A DNA stretch of 64,000 nucleotides from Paracoccus methylarcula. GTDB lineage: Bacteria > Pseudomonadota > Alphaproteobacteria > Rhodobacterales > Rhodobacteraceae. Location of the stretch: the NCBI RefSeq assembly GCF_003007735.2, contig NZ_PXNQ02000001.1:620001-684000 (forward strand), read 5' to 3'. The notes beneath the pieces were generated by a model. The model ran no database searches and was not told where the DNA came from. It was given only the letters and a program-made list of their open reading frames with translations. Numbering within the stretch: the first letter of the stretch is position 1; each line of letters opens with the position of its first letter. Below are positions 7,305 through 16,322 of the stretch, piece after piece. Made by a program: the position numbers and the translations under genes.

Positions 7305-9076
7305 AACCGGCCTCCGGGAGGCTCGGGTGTGACGGGATCGTTCTGGGCGATGAAATCCTCTGCCGCGCCGGGCACGCTGTAATCATAGGCCCAGCGATAG
7401 ACCAGCGGCAGGGATTCTCCCCAGTTGCCATGCCTGGGCGGGGTATCCGGGGTCTGCCATTCCAGGCTGGTCGCGCGCCAGGGATTGGATCCGGCGTCGC
7501 GCCCATGACGCAGGCTCCAGCCGAGGTTGAACAGGAACAATATCTGCGCCGCCCCCACGATCAGCGCGGCGACCGAGATGAAGGCGTTGAGTCCGCCAAC
7601 CGGGGTCGAGATAAAGGCCGGCTCGCCCAGCTCGTAATAGCGCCGCGGCACCCCCACCAGCCCGACATAATGCATTGGGAAAAAGATCGCGTAGGCGCCA
7701 AGGAAGGTGACCCAGAAATGGACCTGGCCCATCGCCTCGTTCAGCATCCGGCCGGTAATCTTGGGATACCAGTGATAGATCGCGCCGAAGATCACCATGA
7801 TCGGGGCCACGCCCATGACCATGTGGAAATGCGCGACCACGAACATCGTGTCCGACAGCGGTACATCCACGACGACATTGCCCAGAAACAGCCCGGTCAG
7901 CCCGCCATTGACGAAGGTGACGATGAAGGCCAGCGCGAACAGCATCGGCAATGTCAGGTGGATGTCGCCGCGCCAAAGCGTCAGCACCCAGTTATAGACC
8001 TTGATCGCGGTCGGCACCGCGATGATCAGCGTCGTGGTGGCGAAGAAATAGCCGAACCACGGATGCATGCCGCTGACATACATGTGATGCGCCCATACGA
8101 CAAAGCTGAGCGCGCCGATAATCACGATGGCCCAGACCATCATCCGGTAGCCGAAGATGTTCTTGCGTGCATGCACCGCGATCAGATCCGACACGATGCC
8201 GAATGCCGGCAGCGCGACGATATAGACCTCGGGATGGCCGAAGAACCAGAACAGGTGCTGGAACGCGATCGGGCTGCCGCCGCCATAGCTCAGCTTTTCG
8301 CCCATCTCGACCAGCATGGGCATGAAGAAGCTGGTGCCCAGCAGCCGGTCGAACAGCATCATGACGCAAGCCACGAACAGCGCTGGGAATGCCAGCAGCG
8401 CCATCACCGTGGCGGTGAAGATACCCCAGATCGTGAGCGGCAGCCGCATCATGGTCATGCCACGGGTCCTGGCCTGGAGCACGGTGACGACGTAATTGAG
8501 CCCGCCCATCGTGAAGCCGATGATGAACAGGATCAGCGAGACCAGCATCAGGACGATACCCGCCTGCTGCCCGCCCGGCGTGCCCGACAGGATCGCCTGC
8601 GGCGGATACAGAGTCCAGCCCGCCCCGGTCGGCCCTCCGGGCACGAAGAAGCTTGCCACCAGAACCAGCACCGCCAGCAGATAGATCCAGTAGCTGAGCA
8701 TGTTGACGAAGGGAAACACCATGTCGCGGGCGCCCACCATCAGCGGGATCAGGTAGTTCCCGAAACCGCCCAGAAAGATCGCCGTCAGAAGATAGATCAC
8801 CATGATCATGCCATGCATGGTGATGAACTGGTAATAGGCTTCGGGGGTGATGAAATCAAACACGCCCGGAAACCCGAGTTGCAACCGCATCAGCCAGGAA
8901 AGAACCAGCGCGACCAGCCCGATCGCCAGCGCGGTGCAGGCATACTGGACCGCGATATACTTGGCGTCCTGCGAGAATACATATTTCGCCCACCAGCCGT
9001 GGGCATGCGGAGGCATGACGTCGGGCACTTCGAGCGGCGGAAGCTCGGCATTGGCCTCGTGACGAATATCGCCCAT
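7301..9076 (-). CDS. coxN: Cytochrome c oxidase subunit I (catalytic, A-type)
   Basis: The 591-residue subunit has twelve or more helices and carries hemes a and a3 plus CuB. GGFGNYLIPLMVGARDM holds the D-channel Asp; GHPEVYIVALP holds the CuB His, the conserved Glu and the crosslinked Tyr; WAHHMYVSGM holds two CuB His residues; TTTLIIAVPTAIKVYNW holds the K-channel Thr and Lys; FVVAHFHMVMG holds the heme His ligands. All catalytic residues are present, so this is an A-type proton-pumping oxidase. ATG 9076 is chosen over an upstream frame to 9220 because AGGAGGAG lies directly before it. It follows coxM in the operon. Confidence 0.95.
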   Translation of the reverse strand: MGDIRHEANAELPPLEVPDVMPPHAHGWWAKYVFSQDAKYIAVQYACTALAIGLVALVLSWLMRLQLGFPGVFDFITPEAYYQFITMHGMIMVIYLLTAIFLGGFGNYLIPLMVGARDMVFPFVNMLSYWIYLLAVLVLVASFFVPGGPTGAGWTLYPPQAILSGTPGGQQAGIVLMLVSLILFIIGFTMGGLNYVVTVLQARTRGMTMMRLPLTIWGIFTATVMALLAFPALFVACVMMLFDRLLGTSFFMPMLVEMGEKLSYGGGSPIAFQHLFWFFGHPEVYIVALPAFGIVSDLIAVHARKNIFGYRMMVWAIVIIGALSFVVWAHHMYVSGMHPWFGYFFATTTLIIAVPTAIKVYNWVLTLWRGDIHLTLPMLFALAFIVTFVNGGLTGLFLGNVVVDVPLSDTMFVVAHFHMVMGVAPIMVIFGAIYHWYPKITGRMLNEAMGQVHFWVTFLGAYAIFFPMHYVGLVGVPRRYYELGEPAFISTPVGGLNAFISVAALIVGAAQILFLFNLGWSLRHGRDAGSNPWRATSLEWQTPDTPPRHGNWGESLPLVYRWAYDYSVPGAAEDFIAQNDPVTPEPPGGRL

Positions 9077-9164
9077 GTTACTCCTCCTGTTCGGCTGCGT
9101 CGTCATTCGCGGTGCGGTAAGGCTGATGGCCTTGCATTGGCCCGGCCTGCGTCTTGCCCAGGGC

Positions 9165-10001
9165 CTAGTACCTCTCCGCCAGACGGGTTGGCTGATCTTC
9201 CACCGGGACCGCATTCGCATATTCGGCGAAGGTCAGCTGCTCCTGCAGCCACTCGTCATATTCCTCTTGTTCCACCACCTGGACATAGCCGCGCATGAAG
9301 CCATGGCCGGTCCCGCATAACTCGGCGCAGAGCACCTCGAATTCCCCGGTGCGCGTCGGCTCGAACCAGAAAAACGTGACCATGCCGGGAACCATGTCCA
9401 TCTTGGCGCGGAACTCGGGGACGTAGAAATTGTGCAAGACATCGATCGAACGCAGCGACATCTTCACCGGCCGGTTCACCGGCAGGTACAATTCACCGCC
9501 CTCGACGATCACGTCATCGGTGCCGGTGGGATCATGCGGGTTGACGCCCAGTGGATTGTCCAGGTTCATCCACTGTGGATCCGATGTGCCAAGCCGTCCG
9601 TCCTGACCCGGAAGACGGAAGCTCCAGCTCCATTGCTGCCCGACGACCTCGACTTCGGTGGCCGTATCCGGAACCGTCACGAACTGCTTCCATACGAACA
9701 GCCCCGGCAACAGCATGGCGGCCACACCTAGCGCCGTCGCGACCGTCAGCCAGATCTCAAGCCGCTTGTTTTCAGGGTTGAAATCCGCCTTGCGGCCCTC
9801 TTGGTGGCGAAAGCGGAACACGCAATACGCCATGAACAGGACCACCGCCGCAAAGACGACTCCGGTGATCCAGAAGGTGATGATCAGCGTGTTGTCGATA
9901 TAATCCCAGTTCGACGCAATCGGCGTCCACCACCAAGGGCTAAGGAGGTGAAACGCCACTGAAGCTATAACGACCAGAGCAAGGACAAGTGCGATCATCA
10001 T
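9165..10001 (-). CDS. coxM: Cytochrome c oxidase subunit II (CuA)
   Basis: The 278-residue subunit has two N-terminal transmembrane helices and a periplasmic cupredoxin domain. The CuA site is complete: His in VLHNFYVPEF and the CAELCGTGHGFM motif (Cys-x3-Cys-x3-His-x2-Met), so the electron donor is cytochrome c rather than quinol. No fused heme c motif (CxxCH) is present. ATG 10001 is preferred over the 10055 start because CAGGATG lies upstream and the first helix then starts normally. It is the first gene of the operon coxM-coxN-coxO-coxP-subunit IV; no heme A synthase or Cu chaperone gene lies nearby. Confidence 0.93.
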   Translation of the reverse strand: MMIALVLALVVIASVAFHLLSPWWWTPIASNWDYIDNTLIITFWITGVVFAAVVLFMAYCVFRFRHQEGRKADFNPENKRLEIWLTVATALGVAAMLLPGLFVWKQFVTVPDTATEVEVVGQQWSWSFRLPGQDGRLGTSDPQWMNLDNPLGVNPHDPTGTDDVIVEGGELYLPVNRPVKMSLRSIDVLHNFYVPEFRAKMDMVPGMVTFFWFEPTRTGEFEVLCAELCGTGHGFMRGYVQVVEQEEYDEWLQEQLTFAEYANAVPVEDQPTRLAERY

Positions 10002-10347
10002 GTTGCGCACATCCTGATTTTTCGTTTCGATATGCGGGCATGGAAACGGCCGCATCCTCGTTAACTGTCAATATCATAAGGGAAAAATTCAGAAAAATCC
10101 AGTTGAGATAGGAGGGTGCCGTCATTTCGAGAATGATTGCCCCTGAGGACTCGCCGCGACTGGAGCCTCGCGCGGGAAGGCCTGACGATATGCCGCTTGG
10201 AGATGTGCGTTTCCAGCACCTGCCCGCGCAGGGGCAGCAGGTGCCAGCCTTGAAGGTAACCCGGTTTGGCGCGTCATGTGTCAGTGTCGGAAGGCTGTTT
10301 GGTCCAACGCCCGATTCACGGCAAGGCAAGCGGACAGGGAGCCAGCA
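10002..10347. other. Intergenic region upstream of coxM
   Basis: These 346 bases separate the oxidase operon start from the end of the ABC transporter operon, so the coxM promoter must lie here. The part next to coxM (10010-10110) is AT-richer than the rest. A plus-strand open frame of 81 codons (10133-10378) and a minus-strand one lack ribosome sites, recognisable domains and typical codon use; neither is called. No strong terminator hairpin is seen. Confidence 0.5.
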
Positions 10348-11973
10348 CTACCCCGCCCCGGCAAGCGCCCTTTCATAATCCTGCCCCGGAATGGCATCCA
10401 GCAGGCTGCGGGTATAGTCGGTATCGGGATCGCGCAGCACCTTGTCAGCCGGGCCGGTCTCGATGATGCGGCCCTTCTGCATGACGATGATCCGGTCGCA
10501 GATCCGCGCCGCGACCCGCAGGTCATGGGTGATGAACAGCATCGACAGGTTCAGCCGCGCCTTCAGGTCGGCCAGCAGATCCAGGACCTGTGCCTGGATC
10601 GAGACATCCAGCGCCGAGACGGCCTCATCGGCGATGACGATGGCCGGGTCGAGCGCAAGGGCGCGGGCGATGCCGATCCGCTGGCGCTGGCCTCCGGAAA
10701 ATTCATGCGGAAAGCGGCTCATCGCCGAGGCGTCCAGCCCGACCAGTTCCAGCAATTCGCCCGCCCGCTTGCGGGCATCACCCGGCGTGGCGCCATAGGC
10801 GATCGGTCCCTCGGTGAGGATGCGCGAGACGCGCGACCGGGGATTGAGCGAAGAGAAGGGATCCTGGAAGATCATCTGGATCCGGCGGCGGCGTTCACGC
10901 AGCTCCGCGCCCGGCATATGGGCGATATCCTCGCCCTCCAGCAGCACGCGCCCCTTGCTTGGGGCAAGCAGTCGCACGATGCAGCGGCCAAGGGTGGATT
11001 TGCCCGAGCCGGATTCACCGACGATGCCGATGGTTTCCCCCTTGTAGAGGTGAAAGCTCGCGTCCTGCACGGCGTCTACCACGCGCCGCTTGCCGAAGAA
11101 CTTGCCGCTGCCGGTCGAGAATGTCTTGCACAGGCCTTCGACCGACAGGACCGGCTCCCCGGTGTCGCCTCTGCCGCCGGAATGGTCTCCGGTCAGGCGC
11201 GGGATCGCCTCGATCAGAGCGTTGGTATAGGGATGTTGCGGGTGCAGTAGAACCTCGTCGGCACTGCCGGTTTCGACGATCTCGCCGGTCTGCATGACGA
11301 TCACCCGGTCGGCGATATCGGCGACCACGCCGAAATCATGGGTGATGAAGATCACCGCCATGTTCCGCTTTCGGCGCAGGTTCTCGATCAGTTCGAGGAT
11401 CTGCGCCTGCGTCGTGACATCCAGCGCCGTGGTCGGTTCGTCCGCGATCAGGATATCCGGCTCCAGCGCGAGGGCCATGGCGATCATCACCCGCTGCCGC
11501 TGCCCGCCGGAAAGCTGGAACGGGTAGGCGCGGATCGTCACCTGCGGATCGGGGATCCCGACCTCGGTCAGAAGCCGGAGCGCCTGCTCATGCCGCTCGG
11601 CTCCGCTCAGGGCGCCATGGGCCTCGAACACTTCCTCGATCTGCGCACCGATGCGCATCAGCGGGTTCAGGGCGCTCAGCGGCTCCTGGAAGATCATCGA
11701 GATCCGGCTGCCGCGCAGGGCCAGCATCTCTTTCTCTGACAGGCCCAGGATATCGCGCCCGTCGAAATCGATCCGGCCCGAGACGGGTGTCACCCCTTCC
11801 GGCAGCAGACCCATCACGGCATTGGCCGACATCGACTTGCCCGAGCCGCTTTCACCGACGATGCAAAGGATCTCGCCGGGCGCGAGATCGAAACTGATGT
11901 CGCGGGCGGCATGATCGCGGTCGGCGCCCTCGGGCAGGGCGATGGTCAGGTCGCGGATCGACAGCAAGCTCAT
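10348..11973 (-). CDS. Fused double ATP-binding subunit of peptide/opine-type ABC transporter
   Basis: The 541-residue protein holds two complete nucleotide-binding domains, equal to DppD and DppF joined. Each has Walker A (GESGSGKS near 40, GESGSGKST near 325), signature ([16 protein letters not shown]), Walker B and switch His (ITHDF, ITHDL). It energises uptake across the inner membrane with the two permeases just upstream. The start overlaps the permease stop by 4 bases. In the second domain the Walker B reads [11 protein letters not shown], as is common in this family. It is the last gene of the operon; the following gap leads to coxM. Confidence 0.9.
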   Translation of the reverse strand: MSLLSIRDLTIALPEGADRDHAARDISFDLAPGEILCIVGESGSGKSMSANAVMGLLPEGVTPVSGRIDFDGRDILGLSEKEMLALRGSRISMIFQEPLSALNPLMRIGAQIEEVFEAHGALSGAERHEQALRLLTEVGIPDPQVTIRAYPFQLSGGQRQRVMIAMALALEPDILIADEPTTALDVTTQAQILELIENLRRKRNMAVIFITHDFGVVADIADRVIVMQTGEIVETGSADEVLLHPQHPYTNALIEAIPRLTGDHSGGRGDTGEPVLSVEGLCKTFSTGSGKFFGKRRVVDAVQDASFHLYKGETIGIVGESGSGKSTLGRCIVRLLAPSKGRVLLEGEDIAHMPGAELRERRRRIQMIFQDPFSSLNPRSRVSRILTEGPIAYGATPGDARKRAGELLELVGLDASAMSRFPHEFSGGQRQRIGIARALALDPAIVIADEAVSALDVSIQAQVLDLLADLKARLNLSMLFITHDLRVAARICDRIIVMQKGRIIETGPADKVLRDPDTDYTRSLLDAIPGQDYERALAGAG

Positions 11974-12809
11974 TTCGATTTCCTCGTCAGCCGCGGGTTC
12001 AGCGCGTCATTCAGCCCCTCGCCGATCAGGTTCAGGGCCAGCACCGTCAGCAGGATCGCCATGCCCGGAATGAAGGACAGCCACCATTGTTCACGGATCA
12101 CCGTCCGGGCAGCCCCGATCATGTAGCCCCATGACATGATATTGGGATCACCAAGACCCAGGAAGGAAAGCGAGCTTTCCAGCAGGATTGCCTGTGCCAC
12201 CATCAACGAGGCCAGCACGATGATCGGCGGCAGGGCATTGGGCAGGATATGCCGGGTGATGATCTGCAGGTTGCCCAGCCCCGAGAGCGTGGCCGCCTCG
12301 ATGAATTCGCGGGTGCGCAGGCTCAGCACCTCGCCCCGGACCAGTCGCGCCACCGGGGGCCAACTGACGATGGCGATGGCGATGATGACGAAGGTCAGCG
12401 ATGGCTGGAAGGTCGCGAGCAGCACGATCGCCAGCGCGAAGCTGGGGATGGTCTGGAAGAACTCGGTAAAACGCATCAGCGCATCGTCCACCCGACCGGC
12501 GAAATAACCCGCGCTTGCACCGATGGGCACGCCGATGGCCAGCGCGACGATGGTCGAGACCAGCCCGACCAGCAGGCTGACATAGGCGCCATGCGCCAGC
12601 CCGGCCATGACATCGCGGCCCACCGCATCGGTGCCCAGCAGCAGATCACCCTGCGAGAAGGGCGGCAGGAAGGGGCGTTGCACCATTTTCCACGGGCTTT
12701 GCGGGAACAGCAGCGGCGCGAGAATCGCGATCAGGATGACCAGCGTCAGGATCAGCAGGCCGATGAGCGCGCCGCGATTGCGGCAATATCGTTTCCAGAA
12801 ATCCCTCAT
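11970..12809 (-). CDS. ABC transporter permease, DppC-like
   Basis: The 279-residue protein has an N-terminal transmembrane helix (GALIGLLILTLVILIAILAP), the N-terminal DppC-type region (LLGTDAVGRDV) and an EAA-type permease domain with four to five further helices (GLGNLQIITRHILPNALPPI). It forms the membrane channel with the DppB-like partner. It overlaps both neighbours by 4 bases (ATGA), so the three genes are translationally coupled. The substrate is set by the binding protein upstream and is unknown. Confidence 0.9.
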   Translation of the reverse strand: MRDFWKRYCRNRGALIGLLILTLVILIAILAPLLFPQSPWKMVQRPFLPPFSQGDLLLGTDAVGRDVMAGLAHGAYVSLLVGLVSTIVALAIGVPIGASAGYFAGRVDDALMRFTEFFQTIPSFALAIVLLATFQPSLTFVIIAIAIVSWPPVARLVRGEVLSLRTREFIEAATLSGLGNLQIITRHILPNALPPIIVLASLMVAQAILLESSLSFLGLGDPNIMSWGYMIGAARTVIREQWWLSFIPGMAILLTVLALNLIGEGLNDALNPRLTRKSK

Positions 12810-13777
12810 TCGGTCAGCCTTATGCGTGGATCGACAAAGACATAGATGACATCGGTGATCAGGTTGAACAGCAGCACCATCGCCGCCGAGACGAAGAACA
12901 CGCCAAGGATCACGTTGTAGTCACGCTGGTTGATCGCCTCGAACATCAGCCGGCCGATGCCGGGCCAGGCAAAGACCGTCTCGGTCAGGACCGCGCCGCC
13001 AAAGACCTGCCCGGCCTGCAACCCGGCAAGGGTGATGACCGGCAAGAGCGCGTTGCGCAGCACGTGGCGGCGCTGGATCACGCCATGACGAAGGCCCTTG
13101 GCGCGGGCGGTCTTGACGAAATCGAGGCGCGAGACCTCCAGCATCGAGGCGCGGGTCATGCGCGTGTAGATCGCCATGAAGAACAGCCCCAATGTCGTCG
13201 CGGGCAGGATCAGGTGCCTGCCGATATCGAGCGCGCGGGCAAATCCGGTATAGCCCGCCCCGATGGTCTCGAAACCGAAACCCGGCAGCCAGCCCAGCCA
13301 GACCGAAAAGACCACCACGGCCATCAGGGCAACCCAGAACAGCGGCGTTGCATAGAACAAGAGCGCGAGCGTCGAGATCACCGTGTCCCCCCATGTCCCC
13401 TGGCGGGCAGAGGCGGCGACGCCCGCGATCACCCCCAGGACCAGCGACAGCACGAATGCCGCCCCGGTCAGCAGCAGGGTCGCGGGCAGGCGGTTCCAGA
13501 TCAGGTCCGCCACCGGCATCTGCTGGCGGAAGGAAAAGCCCAGGTCAAGCTGCACCGCGCCTTTGAGATAGATCCAGAGCTGGACGTAAAGCGGCTGATC
13601 CAGCCCGAACTGCGCACGCAGATCGGCGAGGAATTTTTCATCCGCGGCACCGGCCTCGCCGGCCATGACGGCGGCAGGATCGCCGGGTGCGGCGTGGATC
13701 AGGAAGAAATTCAGGATCAGGATGGCCAGAAGGATGAAAACCGACTTGACCAACCTGCCGAGGATGAACCGCGTCAA
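12806..13777 (-). CDS. ABC transporter permease, DppB-like
   Basis: The 323-residue permease begins with the family N-terminus (LGRLVKSVFILLAILILNFF) and contains an EAA loop (FVKTARAKGLRHGVIQRRHVL) and about six helices. The start codon is TTG at 13777, supported by AGGAGAAC about 7 bases upstream and by the family N-terminus. It pairs with the DppC-like permease. A strong hairpin lies between this gene and the binding-protein gene upstream. Confidence 0.9.
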   Translation of the reverse strand: MTRFILGRLVKSVFILLAILILNFFLIHAAPGDPAAVMAGEAGAADEKFLADLRAQFGLDQPLYVQLWIYLKGAVQLDLGFSFRQQMPVADLIWNRLPATLLLTGAAFVLSLVLGVIAGVAASARQGTWGDTVISTLALLFYATPLFWVALMAVVVFSVWLGWLPGFGFETIGAGYTGFARALDIGRHLILPATTLGLFFMAIYTRMTRASMLEVSRLDFVKTARAKGLRHGVIQRRHVLRNALLPVITLAGLQAGQVFGGAVLTETVFAWPGIGRLMFEAINQRDYNVILGVFFVSAAMVLLFNLITDVIYVFVDPRIRLTE

Positions 13778-13808
13778 ACCTGTTCTCCTGTTGCTGTTGG
13801 TGAGATAT

Positions 13809-13837
13809 CCGGGAAGGCGGAAAGGCCGCCTCCCCGG
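13809..13837 (-). terminator. Intercistronic RNA hairpin after the binding-protein gene
   Basis: A 12-bp stem (CCGGGAAGGCGG with CCGCCTCCCCGG, one G-T pair) closes a 5-base loop in the 79-base gap between the binding-protein stop and the permease start. There is no T-tract, so it probably acts as an mRNA stabiliser or partial terminator that raises binding-protein mRNA relative to the rest. Confidence 0.55.
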
Positions 13838-13856
13838 TCAAGAGGCGAACATCCGG

Positions 13857-15413
13857 TTACTTTTCGATCCATGTATCGCGGAAGCTGTCATTCACGCCGA
13901 TTGCGGTCGTGACCGGATCATGGATATTGCAGCGCGATATCGTCGGGAACCCGAGTTCGAGCAGCCAGATATTCGGGGCGTCCGAAACGATGATGTCCTG
14001 GATCTCGGCATAGGCTTTCTCGCGATCCTCGGGGCTGACCATCAGGGCAGCCTCATCGAACATCTTGTCGATTTCGGGGTTCTGGTAATTCGCGACATTG
14101 TTCCAGGGCGAGCCCTTTTCCGCGTTGTCGCTGAAATAGTTGCGCGCCACGCCAAGGGCGGGATCGCCATATTGATAGAGGTAAGTGAAGGCCAGATCGT
14201 AATCGCGGTCGCTGACCTTCTGGTTCCACCCCGCCACGTCCGAGGCGACGATTTCGACATCCATGCCGATCTCGGCGAGGTTCTGTTTCACCGCCTCGGC
14301 CCAACGCTGCCATGTTTCACCATAGGGCAGGCCAAGCAGGCGGATCGTCTCGCCGTCATATGAGGATTCCTCAAGCAGCGCCTTCGCCTTCTCGGGGTCA
14401 TAGGAAATATCCGGCGTCGCGTCAGAATAGAAGCGCGTCGATGACGAAACCGGCCCCGTCGCGACCTTGCCCAGACCGTTCCAGAGTGCATCGCGGGCGA
14501 ATTCCCGGTCGATCGCGTGCATGATCGCCTGCCGGACCTTCGGATCGTCGAGCGGTGGATTGTCGTTATTGACCCACATCCAGGCCAGGGGACCGAACAG
14601 CTCCCATCCCTTGTCGGTGATGCAGGTGTTTTCCATTTCCTTGATCCGCGGCACGTCGAAATTCTCGACCGAGCCGCCGGGCAGCACATCGACCTTGCCG
14701 GTCTCGTAGGCCACCGCGCGCGAGGCGGCATCGGGGATCACGTGGTAATAGATCTCGTCGAGATAGGGCTTTCCCTCCAGGTAGTAATCCTCGTTTTTCA
14801 CCAGGTGGATATAGCTGCCCTTCTCCCATTTATCGAACTTGAACGGGCCGGTCCCGATCGGGGTGTTGTTGGCCGGGTTATTGGCGAAATCCGTGCCCTC
14901 GTAGACATGTTTCGGGATCATCGGCGCGGTGCCCGGCTCGAACAGGCCGAGGAACGGGCCGAAGGGGTTCTTCAACTTGAACACGACGGTATAGGGATCC
15001 GGTGTCTCGATGCTCTCCAGGTGTTCCAGCGAGGTTCGCAGGCGCGGATGGGTCTCGCGCAGGAATACGTCGATCGAGAATTTCACGTCCTCCGAGGTGA
15101 ATTCCTCGCCGTCATGAAATTTCACGCCTTCATGGAGCTTGAAGGTATAGGTCAGCCCATCCTCGGAAACGCTCCATTCCTTCGCGAGGCCGGGATGCGG
15201 ATTCAGGTCGGTGTCATAGCGCAGCAGGCTTTCATAGATGTCGCCCGCGACCATCTGGGTCGGGCCGTTCTGGATCAGGCCGATCATCAATCCCGGCGGC
15301 TCCGGCTGAATGACCACGTTCAATGTTCCGCCGGCTTGCGGTTCCTGTGCCATGGCGGGCAGGGCGATGGTCATGGCCAGCGCCGCCATCAGATTCCGGG
15401 CTTGTCGTTTCAT
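13857..15413 (-). CDS. ABC transporter substrate-binding protein, family 5 (peptide/nickel/opine type)
   Basis: The 518-residue periplasmic protein has a signal peptide (ARNLMAALAMTIALPAMAQ) and the SBP_bac_5 fold (YESLLRYDTDLNPHPGLAKE, then FKLHEGVKFHDGEEFTSEDV near residues 80-105). It captures the substrate for the DppB/DppC/fused-ATPase system downstream. The start at 15413 rather than 15431 gives a normal signal peptide and has GGGGAGA about 10 bases upstream. Its neighbours (GntR regulator, aminotransferase, deacylase, ureohydrolase) suggest a nitrogenous or acylated compound rather than plain dipeptides; this is inference. Confidence 0.88.
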   Translation of the reverse strand: MKRQARNLMAALAMTIALPAMAQEPQAGGTLNVVIQPEPPGLMIGLIQNGPTQMVAGDIYESLLRYDTDLNPHPGLAKEWSVSEDGLTYTFKLHEGVKFHDGEEFTSEDVKFSIDVFLRETHPRLRTSLEHLESIETPDPYTVVFKLKNPFGPFLGLFEPGTAPMIPKHVYEGTDFANNPANNTPIGTGPFKFDKWEKGSYIHLVKNEDYYLEGKPYLDEIYYHVIPDAASRAVAYETGKVDVLPGGSVENFDVPRIKEMENTCITDKGWELFGPLAWMWVNNDNPPLDDPKVRQAIMHAIDREFARDALWNGLGKVATGPVSSSTRFYSDATPDISYDPEKAKALLEESSYDGETIRLLGLPYGETWQRWAEAVKQNLAEIGMDVEIVASDVAGWNQKVSDRDYDLAFTYLYQYGDPALGVARNYFSDNAEKGSPWNNVANYQNPEIDKMFDEAALMVSPEDREKAYAEIQDIIVSDAPNIWLLELGFPTISRCNIHDPVTTAIGVNDSFRDTWIEK

Positions 15414-15483
15414 GTCTTGATGTCTCCCCATCGTTCTTTTTTCGATCTGTTACCTGCCAGCCTAACGAAGCCGGACAGGATCT

Positions 15484-16185
15484 TCAGCCTTTTCCGGGAA
15501 GTTTCCCGGGCTGGCCTGTTTCGAAGCTGTTGATATAGGCAATGATCCCTTTTCTGGGCTCTTCGATATCGGCACGCATGGCGGCGCGTGCCGCAGCGCC
15601 GTCATGCGTCTCGCAAGCCGCGATCATCTTGCGATGATGCCCGACCAGATCCTCGCGCGCGGATTCGTAATAGCCGGCGATGAGCGGGCCCATCCGCAGC
15701 CACAGCCGGTGCAGGATCGACAGCAGGACCGGCATATCCGCCATGCTGGCCAGCGCGAAATGGAAGCGCTGGTTATGCTCGACGGCGCGAATCCAGCGAT
15801 TCCCCGCCATGGCTTCGCCGGTTTGCGCGACGATCCGTTTCAGGCGCGAGATATCGCCCGCCTTCGCCTGCCTCGCGGCCTGTTCGGCGGCCATGCCTTC
15901 CAGCTCGATCCGGATGCGGGAAATTTCCAGGTATTGGGCGACCTCCAGCACCGGCACCCGGACATCGCGGGGCGAGCGCTGTTCCAGCACCTGGTCCTGC
16001 AGCATGCGCTGGATGGCATCGCGCACCGGGGTAGAGCTTGTTCCCAGCATCTCTGCCAATCCCCGGATCGTCACTTTCTGGTCCGGCCGAAGCATGCCCC
16101 GGACAAGCGCTTGCGCCAATTGGTCATAGATGGTCGCGCCCAGTGATTCCTTGCTGATTTCCTTCAATGCCGAGCGCTCCGCCAT
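15484..16185 (-). CDS. GntR-family regulator (FCD/FadR subfamily)
   Basis: The 233-residue protein has an N-terminal winged helix (residues about 14-75: ATIYDQLAQALVRGMLRPDQ, then SSTPVRDAIQRM) and a helical FCD ligand-binding domain (ISRIRIELEGMAAEQAAR onward). The FCD metal-site residues fit (HNQRFHF, then HHRKMIAACE). Such regulators bind small carboxylates or amino acids and usually repress. It is divergent from the aminotransferase gene at 16323 and followed by the ABC operon, so it probably controls both. A 19-bp palindrome just upstream (16205-16223) is the likely operator. Confidence 0.88.
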   Translation of the reverse strand: MAERSALKEISKESLGATIYDQLAQALVRGMLRPDQKVTIRGLAEMLGTSSTPVRDAIQRMLQDQVLEQRSPRDVRVPVLEVAQYLEISRIRIELEGMAAEQAARQAKAGDISRLKRIVAQTGEAMAGNRWIRAVEHNQRFHFALASMADMPVLLSILHRLWLRMGPLIAGYYESAREDLVGHHRKMIAACETHDGAAARAAMRADIEEPRKGIIAYINSFETGQPGKLPGKG

Positions 16186-16204
16186 GACTGATAGACGCTG
16201 TATT

Positions 16205-16223
16205 TTGACGCATCATGCATCAA
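16205..16223. promoter_or_regulatory. Palindromic operator candidate for the adjacent GntR regulator
   Basis: TTGACGCAT-C-ATGCATCAA is a 19-bp near-perfect palindrome with one mismatch between arms. It lies 20 bases before the GntR start and about 100 bases before the aminotransferase start, in the 137-base divergent promoter region, as expected for an autoregulated local GntR repressor. Confidence 0.55.
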
Positions 16224-16322
16224 GAATATTGATCCGGCAAGAATTGGGCGCAATAGTCGCCCCATCGGATTCTCGCGGGAAGGTTTTCCGTTCCCGCATC
16301 CACAATTTCAGGGGGACTGATC

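Noticed and set aside
7430..9298. A 622-codon plus-strand open frame opposite coxN
   Set aside because: It mirrors the subunit I gene, has His/Asp/Arg-rich low-complexity composition and no ribosome site; it is a high-GC antisense artefact.
10133..10378. Possible 81-residue protein upstream of coxM
   Set aside because: It overlaps the end of the ATPase gene, lacks a ribosome site and domain, and its codon use is not typical; left as intergenic.
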